Part shown: piece after piece, positions 2,229 through 6,011 of the stretch | Layout of the letters: each line of letters starts with the position of its first letter | Numbering within the stretch: position 1 is the stretch's first letter | From: Prevotellaceae bacterium | GTDB taxonomy: Bacteria; Bacteroidota; Bacteroidia; Bacteroidales; UBA932 | Assembly (NCBI GenBank): GCA_031273485.1 | Contig: JAISRS010000472.1 | Span: 1 to 6,011, forward strand | DNA length: 6,011 nucleotides | Direction: 5' to 3' | Made by a program: the position numbers and the translations under genes | The notes under the pieces: model-generated | Seen by the model: the letters and a program-made list of their open reading frames with translations, nothing else | What the model was told of the DNA's origin: nothing | Database searches by the model: none

Positions 2229-4661
2229 ATGAAAGTATTGAAATTCGGTGGAACATCGGTAGGTTCGGTGGAAACTATTTTGAATATAAAACAAATCATT
2301 GAAGCGGAAAACGAGCCGGTGATAGTGGTGGTATCCGCAGTTGCCGGTATAACGGATAAACTTATCAGAGTGTCGCGCCTGGCATCAAAGGGCGATGCGG
2401 AATATGGACAGGAGTATCGTAAAATCATGGAAACGCACCGTAATCTGATTTACGCAACTGTGCAGGACGATAAAAAAGAATTTGTGTTTGAGGAGGTCTG
2501 CAAAATGTCGGACGAATTGGGAAATATCCTTCAGGGGATATATCTCATCCGCGACCTGTCGCCGAAAACATCCAACCTTATTGTCAGTTACGGAGAACGA
2601 ATATCCTCGTTCTTCATCAGTTACGCTTTAAATGCGACCCTGTTCGATTCGTGTAAATTTATCAAAACCAATGCGGAATTTGGACGTCACACTGTGGATT
2701 TCGACCTCACCAACCGGTTGATTAGAGAAACATTCGCACAGTTGCCGAGAGTCGCCATAGTTCCGGGATTTATATCGTCGGACGCGGCAAACGGAGAAAT
2801 AACCAATCTCGGACGCGGCGGCTCGGACTACACCGCCTCGATTATTGCAGCGGAACTCGGAGCAGATGTGCTGGAAATATGGACAGATGTGGACGGCTTT
2901 ATGACCGCCGACCCTAAGGTGATTGATAACGCATACGTGATTGAAAAACTGAGCTATGTGGAAGCCCTCGAACTTTGTAATTTCGGCGCAAAGGTCATCT
3001 ATCCGCCAACGATTTATCCGGTATTCCACAAAAAGATACCGGTGAAAATCAAAAACACCTTCCGCCCCGAAGCCCCCGGAAGCTATATTTCGGACAAAAG
3101 CGGACAGTATAAAAAAAGCTTCATCAAGGGTATCTCTTCAATCAACGACACAAGTCTGATAACCGTTCAGGGCTTGGGCATGGTGGGCGTTATCGGCGTG
3201 GACTACCGGATTTTCCGCACGCTTGCCAAAAACGGCATCAGCGTCTTTCTGGTGGCTCAGGCTTCGTCGGAAAACAGCATAACGCTCGGAATGAGGGACG
3301 CCGACGCCCGGAATGCGGTATCGTTTCTGAAAAAAGAATTTGAGAAAGAAATCGAACAGGGTGAAATCGACCAAATCTCCGTGCAAAGCGACCTTTCGAC
3401 GGTGGCTATCGTGGGCGAAAACATGAAAAATACTCCGGGCGTGGACGCTAAACTGTTCAATACCCTGGGAAGTAACGGTATAAATGTGATTGCCGTGGCA
3501 CAGGGCGCCTCGCAGGTGCATGTGTCGGTGGTGGTCAACAAGGAGAACCTGCAAAAAGCCCTCAGCACTATCCACGATTCGTTTTTCCTCTCCGAATATC
3601 AGGTTATCAACATCTTCCTTGCCGGAGTAGGCATAGTGGGCGGCAATCTTTTAGACCAGATTCAACGCCAGAAACCAACATTGTTGAAACACAATTCGCT
3701 TAACATTAAAATCATCGGTCTGGCAAATTCCAAACACTGCGTTTTCGACAAAGAAGGTATAGATATTGCTCATTATAAAACCGCTCTGAACGAAGCGGTT
3801 CTACCCTCAAGCCCGCAAATCATCAGGGACATGATCATCAATATGAATCTGTTTAACAGTATCTTTGTCGATTGCACCGCCAACGAGGAAATATCTCATA
3901 TCTACCGAGATTTGCTGCAACACAATATCTCTGTGGTGACGGCAAATAAAATAGCGGCGTCCTCTCCCTGTGAGATTTATACGGAACTGAAACAAACAGC
4001 ACGGAAAAGCGGCGTGAAATTCCTGTTTGAAACAAACGTAGGAGCAGGTCTTCCTATTATCAACACAATAAACGCTTTGATAAACAGCGGAGATATTATT
4101 CTGAAAATCGAAGCCGTGCTGTCGGGAACGCTGAACTATATTTTTAATGTATTGAGCGAAGATATTTCGTTGAGTCGGGCTGTGGCTATGGCTAAGGAGG
4201 CAGGCTATTCCGAACCCGACCCACGAATAGATTTAAGCGGTAAGGATGTGATAAGAAAACTCGTTATCCTCTCGCGTGAAGCAGGTTATTTCATCGAACA
4301 AAGCGATGTCAGGGCAAATTTGTTTATCCCCCCAAACTGCTTTGAAGGTTCGCCGGAGGACTTCTGGCGCGAACTGGCTAAATTGGACGTCGAGTTTGAA
4401 CTCAAAAGAAAAGCGCTTGCCGAACAGGGCAAAAAACTAAGGTTTGTTGCAACGCTCGAAAACGGCGAAACATCCGTAGGACTTCAGGAAGTGGACGGCA
4501 GACACCCGTTTTTTGAACTTGAAGGAAGCAATAATATTATCCTGATAACAACAGAACGCTATAAGGAATTTCCGATGATGATAAAAGGCTATGGCGCAGG
4601 CGCCGAAGTAACTGCCGCCGGAGTGTTTGCCGATATTATCAGCGTGGTAAATATCCGATGA
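2229..4661 (+). CDS. thrA: Bifunctional aspartokinase / homoserine dehydrogenase I
   Basis: An 810-residue protein, close to E. coli ThrA (820). It phosphorylates aspartate and later reduces aspartate semialdehyde to homoserine, for threonine and methionine synthesis. The kinase comes first: KFGGTS (5-10), VSYGERISS (119-127), GRGGSDYTA (195-203) and TDVDGFMTADP (219-229). Two ACT-type regulatory segments follow at about 310-375 and 390-450, including QASSENSI (344-351), which suggests threonine feedback. The homoserine dehydrogenase half has the nucleotide loop GVGIVGG (466-472), ETNVGAGLP (601-609), SGTLNYIFN (632-640) and EPDPRIDLSGKDVIRK (662-677), with likely catalytic E662, D673 and K677 by comparison with yeast Hom6. 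A TTG at 2208 would add seven residues, but the ATG gives the family's standard start MKVLKFGGTS. No frameshift or missing key residue is seen. Downstream is mnmE, not thrB or thrC. Confidence 0.97.
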   Translation: MKVLKFGGTSVGSVETILNIKQIIEAENEPVIVVVSAVAGITDKLIRVSRLASKGDAEYGQEYRKIMETHRNLIYATVQDDKKEFVFEEVCKMSDELGNILQGIYLIRDLSPKTSNLIVSYGERISSFFISYALNATLFDSCKFIKTNAEFGRHTVDFDLTNRLIRETFAQLPRVAIVPGFISSDAANGEITNLGRGGSDYTASIIAAELGADVLEIWTDVDGFMTADPKVIDNAYVIEKLSYVEALELCNFGAKVIYPPTIYPVFHKKIPVKIKNTFRPEAPGSYISDKSGQYKKSFIKGISSINDTSLITVQGLGMVGVIGVDYRIFRTLAKNGISVFLVAQASSENSITLGMRDADARNAVSFLKKEFEKEIEQGEIDQISVQSDLSTVAIVGENMKNTPGVDAKLFNTLGSNGINVIAVAQGASQVHVSVVVNKENLQKALSTIHDSFFLSEYQVINIFLAGVGIVGGNLLDQIQRQKPTLLKHNSLNIKIIGLANSKHCVFDKEGIDIAHYKTALNEAVLPSSPQIIRDMIINMNLFNSIFVDCTANEEISHIYRDLLQHNISVVTANKIAASSPCEIYTELKQTARKSGVKFLFETNVGAGLPIINTINALINSGDIILKIEAVLSGTLNYIFNVLSEDISLSRAVAMAKEAGYSEPDPRIDLSGKDVIRKLVILSREAGYFIEQSDVRANLFIPPNCFEGSPEDFWRELAKLDVEFELKRKALAEQGKKLRFVATLENGETSVGLQEVDGRHPFFELEGSNNIILITTERYKEFPMMIKGYGAGAEVTAAGVFADIISVVNIR

Positions 4662-4713
4662 CGACGGCAACGGAGAAGAGATTTTTAATTTGGAACATAC
4701 ACAGATCGGTTTA

Positions 4714-6011
4714 ATGGCAAATGGTTTGAATCTAAATGATGATACCGTAGCGGCGCTTGCTACGGCTCACGGAAACGGGGCAATTGCCTGTATTCGTGTT
4801 TCGGGCAGAGATGCGGCGGAGATTGTGTCCGGAATTTTTATCCCCGGTAAGGGGAATTTCAGGGCGTCGGCTTCGGGCAAGATGCGTTTCGGCTGCGTCA
4901 TGGACGGCGACGAATTGATTGACGAAGCGCTGGCGGTATTGTTCAAATCTCCAAACTCATACACCGGCGAAGATGTGGTGGAGATTAACTGCCATGGCTC
5001 GCAGTATATTATCCACAGAATAATGTCTTTGCTGATCAGGCAGGGCTGCCGTATGGCTATGCCCGGAGAATTTACCCAACGTGCGTTTCTGAACGGGAAA
5101 ATGGATCTCTCTCAGGCGGAAGCGGTGGCTGACCTTATCGCCTCGTCTTCGGCGGCGGCGCACAGGGTGGCTATTAACCAGATGCGTGGCGGATTCGGTA
5201 ACAAACTCGGCGAATTGCGAACAAAACTGCTCGACTTTGTTTCACTGATTGAGCTGGAACTCGACTTTGCCGAAGAAGACGTGCTGTTTGCCGACAGGGA
5301 ACAGTTGTCTCAACTCACGGAACATATTCTACATACAATCAACCGTCTTATCAAATCGTTCGACGCCGGAAATGCAATTAAAAACGGCGTCCCCGTAGCA
5401 ATAGTGGGAGAAACAAACACGGGAAAATCCACCCTGTTGAATCTTTTGTTAAATGAAGAGAGGGCGATTGTTTCCGACATTCACGGCACAACCCGCGATA
5501 CTGTAGAGGATTGTATCAATATCAATGGCGTCCTGTTCCGCCTGTCCGACACCGCAGGCATCCGCCACACGGAGGATAAAATAGAAAATCTCGGTATCAA
5601 CCGAACTTTTAAAAAGATAACCGAAGCAGAGATTGTTCTCTGGATAGTGGATGTCACATCGCCCGAAACTCACATAAAAGCGCTTGCCGAGAAATTGCTC
5701 CCTCTAACCGAAAATAAGAAACTTGCTGTGATATTCAATAAGATTGATGCCGCAGAACCATCGGATACGGAACAAAAACAATGTCTGCTGAATGACGTAA
5801 TTCCCAACAGACTGTTCATTTCGGCGCGATGCAAAACAAATATCAATCAACTTGAGGATTTTCTCGTCACAGCCGTCAATTTACCGGCAATCGACAGTCA
5901 GGATGTAGTTGTGACAAATTTACGACATTACGAAGCCCTGCAAAAAGCCTCTCAGGCAATACTTCGCGTCCAAAACGGACTCGCCTCCAACCTCCCCTCC
6001 GACCTCCTCTC
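4714..6011 (+). CDS. mnmE: tRNA U34 modification GTPase MnmE (TrmE), 3' end beyond window
   Basis: 432 codons are present with no stop; the family is about 450-470 residues, so roughly 30 are missing, including the C-terminal C-x-G-K motif. MnmE works with MnmG to add the (carboxymethyl)aminomethyl group to wobble U34 of certain tRNAs, using GTP and methylenetetrahydrofolate. The folate-binding N-domain shows TVAALATAHGNGAIACIRVS near the start, SYTGEDVVEINCHG (82-95) and PGEFTQRAF (117-125). The GTPase domain lies inside the helical domain: G1 GETNTGKST (232-240), G2 TTRD (259-262), G3 DTAG (279-282), G4 NKID (342-345) and G5 SAR (370-372). G1 has E-T in place of the common R-P, which I believe is usual in Bacteroidetes. 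The ATG lies 52 bp after thrA with no hairpin terminator between, so read-through from thrA is likely. A TTG at 4690 is an alternative start. Confidence 0.96.
   Translation, partial: MANGLNLNDDTVAALATAHGNGAIACIRVSGRDAAEIVSGIFIPGKGNFRASASGKMRFGCVMDGDELIDEALAVLFKSPNSYTGEDVVEINCHGSQYIIHRIMSLLIRQGCRMAMPGEFTQRAFLNGKMDLSQAEAVADLIASSSAAAHRVAINQMRGGFGNKLGELRTKLLDFVSLIELELDFAEEDVLFADREQLSQLTEHILHTINRLIKSFDAGNAIKNGVPVAIVGETNTGKSTLLNLLLNEERAIVSDIHGTTRDTVEDCININGVLFRLSDTAGIRHTEDKIENLGINRTFKKITEAEIVLWIVDVTSPETHIKALAEKLLPLTENKKLAVIFNKIDAAEPSDTEQKQCLLNDVIPNRLFISARCKTNINQLEDFLVTAVNLPAIDSQDVVVTNLRHYEALQKASQAILRVQNGLASNLPSDLL

Noticed and set aside
2208..2231. TTG at 2208 as the thrA start
   Set aside because: It would add seven non-conserved residues before the family's standard MKVLKFGGTS start; the ATG at 2229 is preceded by an A-rich stretch as is usual in Bacteroidetes.
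4662..4713. Separate promoter or terminator between thrA and mnmE
   Set aside because: TAATTTG at 4686-4692 is one base short of the -7 consensus and has no -33 partner, and no hairpin is visible.

Overview
The window looks chromosomal and comes from a member of the Bacteroidetes, most likely Bacteroidales. Three things point there: a promoter of the Bacteroidetes type (TTTG, 18 nt, TAnnTTTG) in front of thrA, starts that mostly lack a Shine-Dalgarno sequence, and MnmE and ThrA sequence features typical of the phylum (for example GETNTGKST in place of the usual GRPNxGKSS). I would not name a genus from this sequence.

Layout. Positions 1-827 carry a leftward cluster, read from right to left: a remnant of a KilA-N-domain gene (827-636), a DUF2200 gene (633-283) and a DUF1801 gene (260 to beyond the left edge). 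Positions 2229-6011 carry a rightward pair: thrA, a bifunctional aspartokinase/homoserine dehydrogenase of 810 residues, and mnmE, the tRNA-modifying GTPase, which runs off the right edge about 30 residues short of its expected end. The two groups diverge from a long gene-free stretch of about 1.4 kb (828-2228).

The gene-free stretch is the most unusual part. From about 880 to 1840 it is a dense mosaic of repeats and hairpins: two 27-bp direct repeats that bound a 574-bp period, a perfect 24-bp inverted repeat, REP-like hairpins with a conserved GCGCGAGCGA tail in opposite orientations, four 21-bp tandem units, four 42-bp tandem units with a hairpin in each, several nested stems, a 20-bp perfect palindrome and three 7-bp tandem units. 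All open frames in it are by-products of repeat lengths divisible by three. From 1907 to 2228 it becomes the control region of thrA: an inverted repeat touching the -33 box, a good promoter, and a transcribed leader with a possible 16-codon leader peptide that begins Met-Thr-Thr-Ile.

Function. ThrA commits aspartate to threonine, methionine and (by way of aspartyl phosphate) lysine synthesis, and MnmE modifies U34 of tRNAs. They are functionally unrelated but are probably co-transcribed, since only 52 bp without a terminator lie between them. thrB and thrC are not present here. I see no defence island, CRISPR array, transposase gene, rRNA or tRNA in the window. The best candidates for something undescribed are the repeat cluster and the thrA leader, not a new protein system.
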